The notes beneath the pieces were generated by a model. That model was not told the origin of the DNA, searched no databases, and saw only the letters and a list, made by a program, of their open reading frames with translations. From Helicoverpa zea (taxonomy: Eukaryota; Arthropoda; Insecta; Lepidoptera; Noctuidae), in contig NC_061452.1 of assembly GCF_022581195.2 (NCBI RefSeq), positions 4,781,501-4,845,500 on the forward strand: 64,000 nucleotides of DNA. The letters run 5' to 3'. Below, in pieces: positions 22,842 through 35,802 of this stretch; within the stretch, counting starts at the first letter, position 1, and every line of letters begins with the position of its first letter. Made by a program: the position numbers and the translations under genes.

Positions 22842-25800
22842 TGGAATTAAAGAAAAAAACCTCATTAAGTTTCAATCTAACAAATTCTCATTAAAGAATC
22901 ATTGATCATACAATAATGGGCGTTGTCTGTTGATCTTGTTAACAATTGTGACGCTTACATGACGTGCGGTGAAAAACGTCCATATGTTTTAGCGTTAATC
23001 TGTCAGCGGTCGTGTAGTATCAAATATCAGGCGCATATATTTTATCAATGCAAATAAAGTTACACGAGGTGATATTCGTTGCAGAGGCGGATTATAGGTA
23101 GGACGACCGGTCGGTCATCTGACTATTATATAAATCACAACATCCCTGCTCGCGAACTGTCAGCTAAATATAGGACAGAATAACATACGGGCAAACGGTC
23201 CCCTGCGGTCTATTACAGTCTCCACCTCTCCAATTATTGCAACTGCAGTTAGACGGCAATTTGAATCTACACGTTTCCTTTCATAGATAACGGCTTCTGG
23301 ACTACGATGGGCTATATAGTTTTGCACAGGTTTAGAGTGTGCCAGCAATGGGAGAGCTCACTAGTTTATACACGCGTAGATTCCGTGTAGTATTTGTCTC
23401 CGCATTTAGTTTTTTTATGCAGAAATTATGTTTGGTTGAATTATACTGTTAAGTGTAACTTCGTACATAAGTACCATATGCCAAATTAGAAAGATATTTA
23501 ATTTTCGTTGTTATGATAACTATATACTTAATCTGCATTTCGCAATCTGATTGCAACTTTATTAATATACTTAAATTAGCTATTATTCCGTAATCTTTAA
23601 TATATGCTTAAACATAGAAAAGCTTGCATCAATTCAGGTTTTTAAAATGACAAACTTAAAAACCAGTTTTATGTTCAAGTTCTATTTCAATATTTACTTA
23701 ATGGATCTTTGTAATTTGTGTAGACCAGTTTTACATATAATAGCTTAAAAAGGTTAAAAACTTTAGCAGTAGCAACCATTGAACATCAACGGAATAGAAC
23801 TTTGTAATCTGGGATCAATTCTATTAACGTTATGTAACTAATAACTCGCTCAAATTTCTAAGAATATCTTCATCGATTTAAGGATAAATGCTGAATGAAA
23901 ACAATCGAACTCGATTTCGTTCTCACAGTTCACATTTCCCTGCCAAATTCACATCAGAACGTTAATAACCTAATTTTAAATTTGTTCTATTTTGGTCCGA
24001 GTAATAACATCCTCGGTGCACTTGGCCGCCCGAAGAAGTGGTTCAATGTTACCCAGCCAGGAAGTGGATAGTTACCCATTTGTGCGAATGTGATGTCAAA
24101 TGGTCGCGTTGGACGTGGGTGTATTGTTTGGACCCAGAGGGAGCAATATTGCGCAATAGAACACGAATATTTTTCAGCTTTCGTGGGAATTGACTTTGAT
24201 GAACTCTCAAGGTTAAATATGCATTTATATTTTGTGCATGTAGGTTGAATGTTAAATGAGGTAGATTAGTGGAAGCCGCAGATTTGGAAATTGCTGCGTT
24301 AAAGAGTTTTTATTTCGTAGTTTTATATTTTTCGGTCTTTACGTTGAGAAAGTAATTAATTCTGACACTTGACGCAATTGGGAAAACCCAGCGTACAACA
24401 GTATTATTACCAGTAAAATGCCTTAAAGCCTATTGTCACAAACATCATTAGGGGGTCATAAGTTAAAAGCCTTAAAGCAGTTACGTGTATTTCATCGCGG
24501 ACATTGACCTCTATTAGATAAACCTTGAAATAAACGTTTTAAATTAATTTCCGTCCAAGGATTTGTAAAAAATAATTTAATTTATAGTTTCAACTGTTTA
24601 TTGTAGGAAACACGTATTTGTCGCCGTACAAGGTTGAATTATTATATTTTTATCACAGTATACGTTTAGCTTTAAGATTTACATGTATATTAAGCACGGA
24701 TTTTAATAAATGACCAATATTATACAAATATAAGTAAAAATAGATGATGATAAGAGATAAACTGGATAATGTAACACGAATTAATTCTAACTAAATTCAG
24801 TTGACCTACAACACAAGATTTTTTTTACGAATTAATGAACGCGATAACTATAAAAGGGCAATCCAAACCTTTACGCACATCAGTAAAACTGAATACATAA
24901 ACAAATGACTCACTCATTGATAAAACAGGGCCATGATATTAAAATTATGGCAATATCAATAAATAAGGGGTAGAACACAATGACGAAAGGTCTGACTCAC
25001 GACGACAAGGTTGCAGACGCCAGACTCGCACTGGGCGACCGTGGGTCTGAAATGTCATACGTCTGTCATGCAACAGATGCAGGGCGATTAAAAGAGATTT
25101 AAATAAAAACAGCTTTAGTAAGTGAGAATGTAATTATGTGCATATATATCCGGTCTTTTTACAGCGACATTTGACGAATGAATACAATATCTTTTTTGTA
25201 AAGCATAGGTACAATTTGCATCCACTCAATCTCTTATAAATTAAACGTGAAATATCTGTCCGTCCATGACTTTTGAATATAGATCTTCAATAAATATTAT
25301 AGTGATTTAACCCATAACAGATTGAGATGCGAATCAAATATTTATAAGGCTGCATCGAAACCTACTCGGTAGTCTTGCATGATTCACGTTCAAGACGACA
25401 GAAATTATGTAAACTGACTTAACATCTGCGTGTTTAATGCAGTATTTAAAAATGAATTCAATGCTCGGACATGGTCTCATAACAGTCGGCTTAAATGTCT
25501 GACCTTTACTGTTTTATGCAACAAGTAGAACGTCAGAAAGACATGAACAGTGTGAAACGACCTAAAAGCTTCCGACGCTTCTTTTGAGTGTTGCCAATTT
25601 ATTAACGCGTGTAAATGATTTCTTATTGTTTTTGCCTTGGCAAGCGCATTCGGAGATTTATCACATGCATTTTACTTAAAAGTGAGAACGAGATGGTTAA
25701 ATAAACCTTGGATTAATATGGCAAGTCAATAATATTAGTTTGTGGAAGGTTTGCTTGCGTTTTTAATATTTGGCTAAGAAAATATAATCATTCGCTTTTG

Positions 25801-28800
25801 CTATTTTCTTTCGAAGCACTAGGTAATGACATTTCAATACCTTTTACAGATGATTGAAATGGTAAGTAAAATTTGAACTGAGTATCAACATCATCTCCAG
25901 TGCAATGCCTTGTAAAATCATACGCGGAAGCCATCGCCATCGTGTAAAATTTAAATAAACACGATACTCTTACATTTCCACCAATACGTGTGATTGAACA
26001 TGACGTAACAACCTCATCATGCCATCTCGAAACCGAAACACTAATAAAGTCACCGACATCAGAATTAAACCCTAATTTGGACAAGATGGACGGCCAACAT
26101 TATCAAGAAGACTCCATCAATCAACCTCATATAGGAAGCCAAAAGGCCACCACCATATAAAGCAATTGCTTTAATACAATCGCTTTCGTAATGCGATATT
26201 CAACATTGAAGTCCTGAAAATAGTTATTGTTTACCTTCTGTTAAGCAAACATAAGGCAGATTGGCTTGATTTACGAGTCCACCTCTGAGCATGTGTGTGT
26301 GCACTCACACAGAGGTAGTGCAGTCAGTCAGCCTTGCGACTGTAATGTAAGCAATATGAACTGAACGCATTGTAGTTCTGTCCTACTTGGGAACGATCTG
26401 TTGCTAAATATTGAACTTGTTTATTGAAGTCACTATTTTGTATTTATATCGAATCATAACTCCTTTAATCGCGGCTTCAAATTGAAGAAAATTATTGTTT
26501 TATGTAAAAATGGCAAAATTTCCGAATTCAGAGAATCAATATTCAACTGACTGTTGATACTTACTAATATGAAACTATGTATAGACTTTTATTTGACATA
26601 AGAATTTACTTACGACAAAAGATGAAATATGCACCAAGATAAGAAAGATGAAAAGCTTTTGCCAAAAGAAAGCGTCGGATTCAGCTTCAGATATCCATAG
26701 GCAAACCGGGCCCGGTGATAAGTGATTGTCCGTCAAAACACCAATAAATCATGCAGATTTCTACCATTTGTTATGTGTGTTTATATCCTTATTCGTTTCC
26801 CACGGCATCTTGTGAAGCTATCCAGTATTTAGAAAGAAAACATGGGCATAGAAAAAATATTTTGCAAAACAAAGGATATTCGTAATTCCCACTGAATAAG
26901 TATTATAATAGGGGTATTGTTTGAATGTTCGTTAAATTAAACAAATAAAATCGTTTAGGAAAGAAAAAAAATAAGGACACTTAAGCAAATAAAAAATATG
27001 ATCTCAATTTGGGCAGATACCTAGAATTATCATTCAAAATTTCCTCTTAACCTCACGCAGAGAGGAAACAGCCAAAAGAATTCATCAAAGGTTTTTACAA
27101 AGTCCAAAACACAACAGGTCTCGTTATCAACAGTGTGACTACACAAAAAAAAAACAAAGCACGATCGGTAATACCAAGTCCAAAAGTCGATTCTGTGTAA
27201 TATTCCCTCCGATGATAGATAGCCCATACAGAGCTAACTAGTATTAATTACAAGCACCAGTTACCTGGCGCCTGTATTTTAATTAGGTCTCATGTATAAG
27301 ATAGCAGGCTTCCTAATAAGTTTGTGAGCAATTGTAATTTGCTGTATAAGGGCAGTATAGTTGTTGAAGCTGTTGATAGCTTTTAATAGCTCGCTGTTAT
27401 ATGTCTTTACAGGGTGCAAAATTGACTTTCATTACTTGCAATGTTTCCTTAACAAAAATTAATAGTTTTAAAAACTAAAACACACGCTAGTCATGTATTG
27501 TCATCGGAACTCATAAAATTTCATCTCAATCGATGACCGGGAATTAAGATTCCAAGATTTTCTTACATACATAGTTAGTTACGGAAGGAGCTGCACCGAC
27601 AAGAGCTGGGCTCTTAAATTGAAGAAGAATAGTTAATTACAAGTGAAACTAGTATAAGCGTGTTAAAAATTGAGTTAGGAAATATTTATTTTAAATAAGT
27701 AATTGCGTAGTGAATATCAACAATGAAAAAACCTATTATACCAAGCAAAACATCAACAGGTTGTACGTACAAATAGCAAGCATTAGCCGAGGACTGAACC
27801 CGACACCAACTGCCCACTCAGCTGCGAACATTGGAAAACTGGATCTGAGCTATAGGTGCCTACATAGGCTTAAAACTTATGTTGAGTACACTGAGTTACA
27901 TACGCAATGTGCATTGCAATGATAGGCGTTAATATGATACATGTCTGGACTTTTAGACCTTGGGACAATGAAAACCCAGAAGTGTTTTGTTTTTGAATTC
28001 GAAAGTAGAACCTACTTTTTAAAAAAATTGACAATAGGCTATCTCCCCTCATGGTAAACGACGATGTGGTCGAAATAAAATTGCAATAATAAGGCATTCA
28101 AACCTACAACTTACTTTACAATTTCCGATCAATTTTGGACCGAATTACCTACCATTATAGAGTTAAGCAATCTACTGACCTACTGTCTACATACGCATAT
28201 AATCAGTTAATCAAATCTTTTAGAATGTTGTATTGTATAAAAGTGCAGCTGCTTTAGTTTCGACACTCGAATGTGCATGTGCCGTACTGGTTTTGAACAG
28301 GTCAGTATGAAATAAGCAGGACTATTGCATAAAATCACATCCTGCCGTTTACGACTATTAAGCGGTACGAAATATAACTAAATATGTTAGTTAGGAAGTA
28401 TTTAAAATTATCTAAAGATACAAAGTACGTATTACTTCACCTTCATCGATAAATATTTAGTTTTTATGCACTTGAACCTCGTATATATTTACGTTGGTTA
28501 CAACTCTATCCATTAACCGGCGCGTGGGCCGGCAGCCAATAAATTGTGAGATAAATGTACCGACGCAAGAGTCCCGCGATTTCCCTGCCATTACTATAAG
28601 CGCTTCAGGAAATAGATTGTACATTACCGTGATTTGCGCGAACCTGCTGACGTATATAGTTCATTTGACCTCCATGTTTAGAAAAACAAATGAAATTCCA
28701 CGGATTCACTCGTACATACATACTTGATACATCGATTCTGGATTGTATATAATTAATTCATTTTAATAAACATAAAACGCAACTTATCACTATAAACCTT

Positions 28801-28870
28801 TTATATGGGCTTTTAATGTCGACATAAAATGTTGCAGTGCATACAACTAAAACAGGATGATTGCATACTG
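22842..28870. other. Upstream region or 5' intron of the windpipe-like gene
   Basis: It begins with the acceptor for the windpipe-like coding exon. GC-richer patches at about 23090-23350 and 24000-24150 could hold a promoter or leader exon; a TATAAA occurs on the - strand near 23366. No coding exon is confirmed. Confidence 0.45.
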
Positions 28871-28876
28871 ACTCAA

Positions 28877-29245
28877 TCAGTTCATGAGTTCGAAGCCACC
28901 AATCCGCCAAGTCATACATCGTGTTTTCGCAATATGAGAATGTATCACAATAAGCGTCGCAGGTACATTTTTCAGGCACGTATTGACTTTTTCATTGATC
29001 AGACAGTTTGTAAATAATTGGCGTTCGAAACAATGCTGTTTGATGAGTTCTGTGAAACGGATTAATGCAGTATTCAAGTCAGTGAAAACATGATCGGCTT
29101 TAACTCGTCGTCTACCGCGTAAGATATATAACGTCACTGTCAATAACCTTCCATGATCTTTATCTTCATACCTTATATAAGATTCACAAGAACTTAACCT
29201 ACTAATGAAGTTCATCTTCTTTAAGTTCGTTTTCGTAAAGACCAT
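28877..29245 (-). other. 122-codon ORF of unknown nature
   Basis: An ATG-to-stop ORF with no recognised domain, signal peptide or membrane helix. Another ORF (29247-29465) ends one base before it in a different frame. A few open runs of this length are expected by chance in 64 kb, and overlapping ORFs exist on the + strand, so coding status is doubtful. Confidence 0.15.
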
Positions 29246-30351
29246 TTCAAGCGAATTTCATATCGATGGACATAAGTTCATATCCAGGAATATAGATCAC
29301 GCAAAATTTCAATTCGTTCCTGTAACGTAACTGAGAAAACAGCCAACTATGAAGAAACATTTTGATAGTTTTGAATATGCTCTCAAGATGTGTATTAAGC
29401 TTGAAAGTTCTGAGTACAAACTCGAGTGCAATAATACCCAGGGTTTCTTTGAAGCAATAAAACACCCAATCGGGCCTTTACTTTCCCGCATTAATGGCGA
29501 CTGTTTTATGCGTCCGCGCATTCTGTCGTAAAACACCGAGTGTTTCCGAGTTGGCTCGGTCGATATCGGAGTATCATTATGAGAAATAGCGAATCATTTG
29601 CAATTTATAACTGGGTTCTAAGTTCATGGTTCGATCCTCACGAACATTACACTCTTGTTGTGGAAAAAGGACCAAACGGGAACTTAGGACCAAAAGTCCG
29701 CTGTGTAGAAATTTGTGGATTTTAATGCGCACTGTAGCGTTGGTGTGGGTAATATGGTTAAAGCTACCTAGAGATCAGTGGTACACAAAAGACCATAATG
29801 GTATAGAAGCTAGACCTATAAATCAGGAACTAAGAGACCAGTGAAAGTCGGTCTACTTATTCAACAGAAATGAGGTCGCTATTCAATCGATCAAGTCCCA
29901 TTAGGACTCTTTCAGTAAAAGCTTTTGCATATCTGGTATAAATACTAGCATTTACCATTGACATTTTTGAGCGTAAGCGCTATTGAAAATTATTAAATCT
30001 TTTTCAGAAGTACTTTTAAAACTATAATTTCTATCCAGGGGGGCCAGCAAAATGTAAGCTTTACTTTAGATTAATTTGTTTGAGAAAGGTAAGCAGATCT
30101 TAGTACTTTTCAATGAAGCCAAGATTTAGATAATTCTGATACCAATTAAGATATTAAAACCCAATAACAATTTGTGTGTTCCCGAGTTTATATTCGCAAA
30201 GATTCACGGTTGCAACTTGGTAACTTATTGTGTAAATCATAAAATGCATAATAATTAGCATAAAACTTACATTAAGGAAGTAAAATTAAAAATTATTCAA
30301 GCAAACTTGTTCTTCGTGGCCTGGTCATTACCGCTCGAGTGGGTCTCGTTA

Positions 30352-30369
30352 CACTAATTATAATTAGTG
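30352..30369. promoter_or_regulatory. Perfect 18-bp palindrome with homeodomain cores
   Basis: CACTAATTATAATTAGTG is its own reverse complement and contains paired TAATTA cores, the typical DNA site of homeodomain proteins. A binding role is inferred. The site lies about 7.5 kb upstream of the windpipe-like start. Confidence 0.4.
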
Positions 30370-30528
30370 ATTATTTCTCTTTATAATACGAGCACGCCAA
30401 TAGAAGCGTGGGCGCTCATTAAAATAAAGACATGCATAATAAATTAAGAATTTAATATTGCTTATTTTTAATTCACCTTAGTTTACCATCACTTGCATTT
30501 GGTTCTATATCAAAAAGCAATGTGACAA

Positions 30529-31080
30529 GTGTGCATAAATAATTTACATCAACACTACTACAAAAATAATCGTGGTCTGTTAATTTACCGACTTATTTAT
30601 AAGGAACGTTCTCACCTCTACAAAGGTGTTACTCGTGTCCTATCTAGTCAGTTTAACATTAATGCAGTGACCGAACGCTACGAAGAACAAACTTTCTCAG
30701 AAAATACGATATTCAATAAACATACCACAGATACGAGACTCGATACGCTTCCATGAAATGCAACACAAACTCACGATGTTACTGAAAAACACATTCACGT
30801 AGGCAGAGATGAAAAAACAAGTGACTGTAGTAAAAATCACGAAGATAAAAATGATGGAAGTCAACAGGCTGACGTAATTCGCTCACTTTACCACGAGTGA
30901 CAATATGGACACTTTTGTACAACACCACTTTAGAAATAAACACACTAGGTTCACACTGAAGATTTCACTGCATTCGAAGAGAAAAGTCACATTTTATTTG
31001 TGGTATCCAAGGTGAGGGAGACAATATTTCTGCTGGACTGAAGCCAAGAGCTGTAAAGAAAAGTACACATTTCTAAGAGC
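30529..31080 (+). pseudogene. Possible decayed coding sequence, + strand
   Basis: A hydrophilic frame of 75 codons (30529-30756) continues in the same frame for 47 more codons after a TGA, up to 30900. Another open stretch in a different frame (about 30970-31080) follows. The pattern fits old coding DNA with stops and frameshifts, but could be chance. Protein family not recognised. Confidence 0.2.
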
Positions 31081-31149
31081 TAATTGTTAGAGCCACGTGT
31101 ACCGGCGTTGAATGATCAGACTTGGAATCTTAACCTAGTTACCCAGTTA

Positions 31150-31660
31150 TTGGCAGACAATTAAGCGGAGGATTCGCGTCGTTACCGTTAATGGGATTAG
31201 CTTTGATGTATCAGTTTCATTATCTATTAGTGGTGCTATTAGGTCATTAACTAATTGTTGACCATTTACTAGAACTTTGTTAGAACAACTTGCATTTATT
31301 TCATTATCTTCAACTATCAATATAACGTTTTTACATTCATCATATTCTGTGTTATCGAAGTCATTACTAACTTTAATGAACAGTTCATTTTCTATTGTTT
31401 CATCGCAATTTTTACCAACAACAACAAGTCAAAAGTGGGTCAAAGAATCTGTGTTTAATGTAGTTTTCTTGTTTATGTGTTATCTATAAATCAAATTAAG
31501 GTCGATCAAGTAATTTGTAAAGTCACGGCTATTAATAGCGCTATCAGTGAAGCTGAAGGCATTGACCCCGATTCAATTATCTCGTTATAGCCTGTATTCA
31601 ATACAGATCCTGTAGATTGTTTTATTAAATAGAATGGTTTGTCTGAAATGCCTATAATAG
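31150..31660 (-). pseudogene. Possible decayed coding sequence, - strand
   Basis: A 93-codon open stretch without any ATG spans 31150-31428 (Asn/Asp/Glu-rich, TAA at 31147). The same frame reads on for 16 codons beyond one TGA. A second open stretch of about 50 codons lies at about 31510-31660. The absence of a start suggests an internal piece of a former gene or transposon. Not recognised. Confidence 0.2.
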
Positions 31661-32103
31661 TTTATTTAAAAAAAAATCCGCCTTTTTATGCTACTTCTAT
31701 GAATAATTTGCATATATTTGAATTTCAATTATTTATCATTAATCACGAAAGTTTTTTATACTGTTTTAATTTTAATAAATGCTGCCTACTTCAAAACGGC
31801 CGAAAAGTCTAATCAGGACCTACCCGATACCAACAAATCACGAATAAATCAGAAAATGTAATGTGTCTTGAATTTCTCGACCACGCCCGAATCGCATCAA
31901 GTCGTCAATGACAAGAATAAACTCAGACACTATAATTATTTTCATCAACTCTATCCACAATAATGAAAACGAGCTGTGAAACGAGGTGTTAATCGTCATT
32001 GAATGTAATTTATTGCTTTTCTTCTATTTAGGGACTTGCCTGGGAAATATTTAAAAAGCCGTAATGGACACTGTCTTTCACGGCGTGGATGAGATGAGAC
32101 TTG

Positions 32104-32336
32104 TTATAGTTCGGCCATTCAGAGAATGCGTTCCTGACACGTCGCGATTGAACTGACGACGTAACTTTGCAATGGCGTTGCAGTTACGATAAAAATATTT
32201 TTGCTGGTTGTTTACCGTTTTAACAATTGAGGAGCATTAAAACAACATTATTATATCAATAATCAATGAATGTAGTTACGTCGTCAGTTCAATCGCGACG
32301 TGTCAGGAACGCATTCTCTGAATGGCCGAACTATAA
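32104..32336. mobile_element. MITE with perfect 63-bp terminal inverted repeats
   Basis: Arms 32104-32166 and 32274-32336 are exact reverse complements. They start TTATAGTTCGGCC and end GGCCGAACTATAA. The 107-bp centre has no ORF. The TA at each edge fits a Tc1/mariner-type TA target duplication, but other families are possible. Confidence 0.85.
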
Positions 32337-32724
32337 GAGCCAAACCATGCTACATGAACAGTAATTTTCTAAACACTTCTAAAAATTTATTCTCATGAAC
32401 AAGATAAAATCTTGAATTATAGGAAAATTAAATATGTCAGAAGATAAAGTAGAAATTCTACTTCTGTAATTCATTAGAGCATTGTGCATCATCATAAACC
32501 ACCGATCCACTGATCTTCTACAAAAGCCATGATATAGACAGTCTAATCTTTAGCCATAATAAAAATGTCGTCATGTCGTACATGGCCTACATCGTGTAAC
32601 ATACTCGATACTCGTTCCAGTTGTGAACGCCAGTCAATTTGCTAACAACCCCATGTCACACTTTGATCGAGTGCCACTTCATCGGTTGACGAGAGCTGAC
32701 TGACGATCGAACGTGCGAATCACG

Positions 32725-33010
32725 GAGTAAGGCTACATGAGTGGAGATACCATAATGCATATAGGTCAGGCGCCTTCTTATAGGACAAATTCGTACCGTG
32801 GACATGAACAAAGCGATCAATTACGAGTGAACTAGGGTATTTTAGACATCTCTCAACGATTTTTGGTACCAAAGAGCGGCGTATAAGGGCGAAGACAGTA
32901 CCTTCCTTGTCCCCCGCTCACCCGCATTTTGGCGCGCTACTTTCCTAGGCGATATTCCGTTATGGCACCTCCACGAGTCATTTTGTTCTCCATGGTGCGA
33001 ATTCACTTTC
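32725..33010 (+). repeat. Dispersed repeat, copy 1
   Basis: Shares ordered blocks with 57238-57545: GGTCAGGCGCCTTCTT, CCTTGT-CCCC, GCATTTTGGCGCG and TTTTGTTCTCCATG. The order and spacing are kept, so these are two diverged copies of one family. The family is not identified. Confidence 0.7.
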
Positions 33011-35579
33011 ATCCATCTTCATGTTTACCCGCGAATTAAGAGAGTAATTCACACGACTGACTTGATCTCCGTGTGTTTTCGTATTTCTTGGTAAATAAAC
33101 AGAACTGTATGTCTTCTGGATTGAGTAGAATAACATGTTGACTTCACCTACGAGAATGTTTAGTGTAAATTGGATAACATAAATGATTCGTCAAGAATAA
33201 GTTTTTTTTGTCTTATCGATGATGTTAAAGGACATCCCTAGTGCTGTCATTTTTGAAATAGTTCATTCCAATAACATGAATGTTTCTACGAAGGAATAAT
33301 GTAAACAAAATACCTATAGGAGGTATTGTTTTTCATACTTTTCATTTTTATTTTCATTCTAGTTTTTCATAATTTCATTTCTACGGCAACTCGCATACTA
33401 ATGTGGAACTTAGATATAGTTATTTATTATCTAAGTTTTTTGGTTCAGAAAACGATTATGTAGGTATAAACTATTTTATTCCCACTTTTCTTCGGTCTTA
33501 ATAAAATATGCTAACGTTAACGTTACATTTAAAGACCATACATAAGCCCTCGATAAACCGTAGACGTTTCTAGAAAACATAGACCAAGATATTTACCTAC
33601 TTTTTCAAGAAATGTCAGTCTCACGTGATCGTGTTCCATATATCGGATGAACACATTTTTATATATAATTCATAGTGATAAACGGTACTGGGCCACCGTG
33701 GCGTCGGATGTGCGTAAACAAGGCTGTTTGCAAACCAAAACTACAATCAGAATTGCTAAACTTTTTTTCACAGTTATATGATATGGCGAAAACACGACAT
33801 TGATTACATAGAGGTCAAGTATAAAGTGAAGATAATAGATTACTCCGGAATATGGATTGTTGAGAATCATTTTTAGACTGTGTCAAAGTATAACATTATT
33901 TTTACTGCTAAGCTAACGGAATACTACATAGAGAACCAACTGTCATGTTATGTAGTCTTATTTTAATTTTTGAATATTGTGTCTTAATATCCGTATATTA
34001 TGTTGTGTTATTGAAGGTCTAGACAACACCTTTTTATTACTTAGAAAAAGGACTGACGCAATACACTACTAATAATATAATCATTCAAGGATTTAAATCA
34101 ACAGGTACTGTATTGAACTTTGTTTCTTTAATAGCGCTTATAAACACACAACGTTGTTAATTAATAGTTAAACAAAAAATATCCATGCGTGACCTATGAC
34201 ATATCATAAACAAATTTATCTACCTCTAAATGTCGATACATTTTATAACGTCAGTTTTCACGTCACTAGTTTACAGACACAGACGCACAATTTTAATACT
34301 TAAAACCTTGGCTTTTTGCTGACAAATTACAGGTTATGCAGGGTTATATACTATTACATAGTAACACATCTCAAAGTTACAGCGCAGATAAAAATAACTT
34401 ACTAAAAAAATAACGACTTTGCAAGCAAAAAACAATTACGAAAAGATAATAGAATGTATAATTGAAAAACCGAAATATAAGATAAGACGTAGAGAGTAAA
34501 TATGAGTAGGTAAATCTGCGTCAGATGTTTAATTAAATACTGCTATGTCATAATAATTATAAAGGAGTTACTTATGAAATATCACCAGATTGTCTTATTG
34601 CCCCTTAAGAAAGAGCAATCCTCCTCTTGCAAAGAAACATCTGTTTAAACCTGTGTACCCTATGTCGAGCTACAGCCAAGACGTTCTACAAATCTATACG
34701 AACACAAAAAATACACTAAAACCTTCATAACAGGCAGTCACTGTAACTACGTAGTAACTACAACATATTAAAAAAAAACATTTCAAAATGACCAGATTAT
34801 TCTAGAACAAAAAAAATCAAATCTTAATCGTTGACTGGGTCACTATCACCAGGCCAGTGATAACAGCTACGTGAATACACGAGCCGATATATTACAAGTG
34901 ATGTAGAAAAGCTGGCAACACTCCAACACACAGCTTTATGAGACTACGAGACGCCTAGTAGACTAGGAATGCTAGGAATATACACTCTAAAATACCTTGA
35001 GATTAGACGCAACAATTAGATAATTATTGTGGTTAAAAACAATTGTTGGTAGTTTTGATACTGTGTGGTAGTAATTTGAGTCTGGTTGAAAACTTTTACC
35101 TGTTAGGTCTAGTTTTTTTTTTAAGAATGACGGAAATATTTGTAAGGTTTCTATTCATTCATAATTTTTTGTAATAAAAATATGCTTATATATGCATATT
35201 TTCTACTCAATTCGTAACATTTAGTTTTAGGGAAAGACTATAGGTGTTAAAACATAGAATAAGTTTTATTCAATGGCAGAAATTAAAGCTACTAATAAAG
35301 TGTTAATATTCCATTCACTTACGCTATCATTAAAATTATTCAGACAAAATAAAATTACATTAATACTTGCAATTAACAAAGCCTCGCGAAGATTTAAAAA
35401 ATAATTAATAAACAAAAAAGAACCTGATTTGTAGGTACCAGTTTTTGTTAAAATGCGTCAAACTTCCTACCTGTTAAATAATAATATACAACCGATGCTG
35501 TAGAACATAAACAATAAACATAAATAATAATTTGAGGAAACTTGATAGAAAAAGTGCCGTTTCAAATACGTATTTCGTA
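33011..35579. other. No gene seen
   Basis: AT-rich with short random ORFs only, up to the copia insertion. Confidence 0.6.
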
Positions 35580-35584
35580 TTGAT

Positions 35585-35747
35585 TGTTGAAGGAGTTCTT
35601 ATATCTAATCGTACTGGCTGTTACAGTATTTATTTTTTATATTTAAAATATTTTTATATATGTCACTTGACTTGTCAAAATTTCACTCAATAAAAATTTT
35701 TCCCTTTACATAATATCGTATTTTTCAATTACAACTATTTTACAACA
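35585..35747 (+). repeat. 5' LTR of the copia element
   Basis: 163 bp, starting TGTTGAAGG and ending TTTTACAACA, identical by eye to 39916-40078. It contains a TATA-like A/T run and AATAAA at about 35689-35694, consistent with promoter and polyadenylation roles. Confidence 0.95.
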
Positions 35748-35749
35748 AA

Positions 35750-35764
35750 TGGTTATGGGCCCAG
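35750..35764 (+). other. Primer binding site of the copia element
   Basis: TGGTTATGGGCCCAG starts three bases after the 5' LTR. Similar primer sites in Copia-type elements match an internal part of initiator tRNA-Met, so a half-tRNA primer is likely. Confidence 0.7.
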
Positions 35765-35802
35765 CCCTACCAATGTTGTAATTGTAACGCATATGTGTTA
35801 AA

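Noticed and set aside
25788..26084. 98-codon ORF on the - strand
   Set aside because: No ATG start, no family recognised, no splice sites at its ends.
26284..26322. Palindromic CACACA/TGTGTG hairpin
   Set aside because: Explained by a simple GT/CA run with chance pairing at its edges.
29626..29635. Exact tRNA B-box-like GGTTCGATCC, possible tRNA gene
   Set aside because: No matching A box, acceptor stem or cloverleaf could be formed around it.
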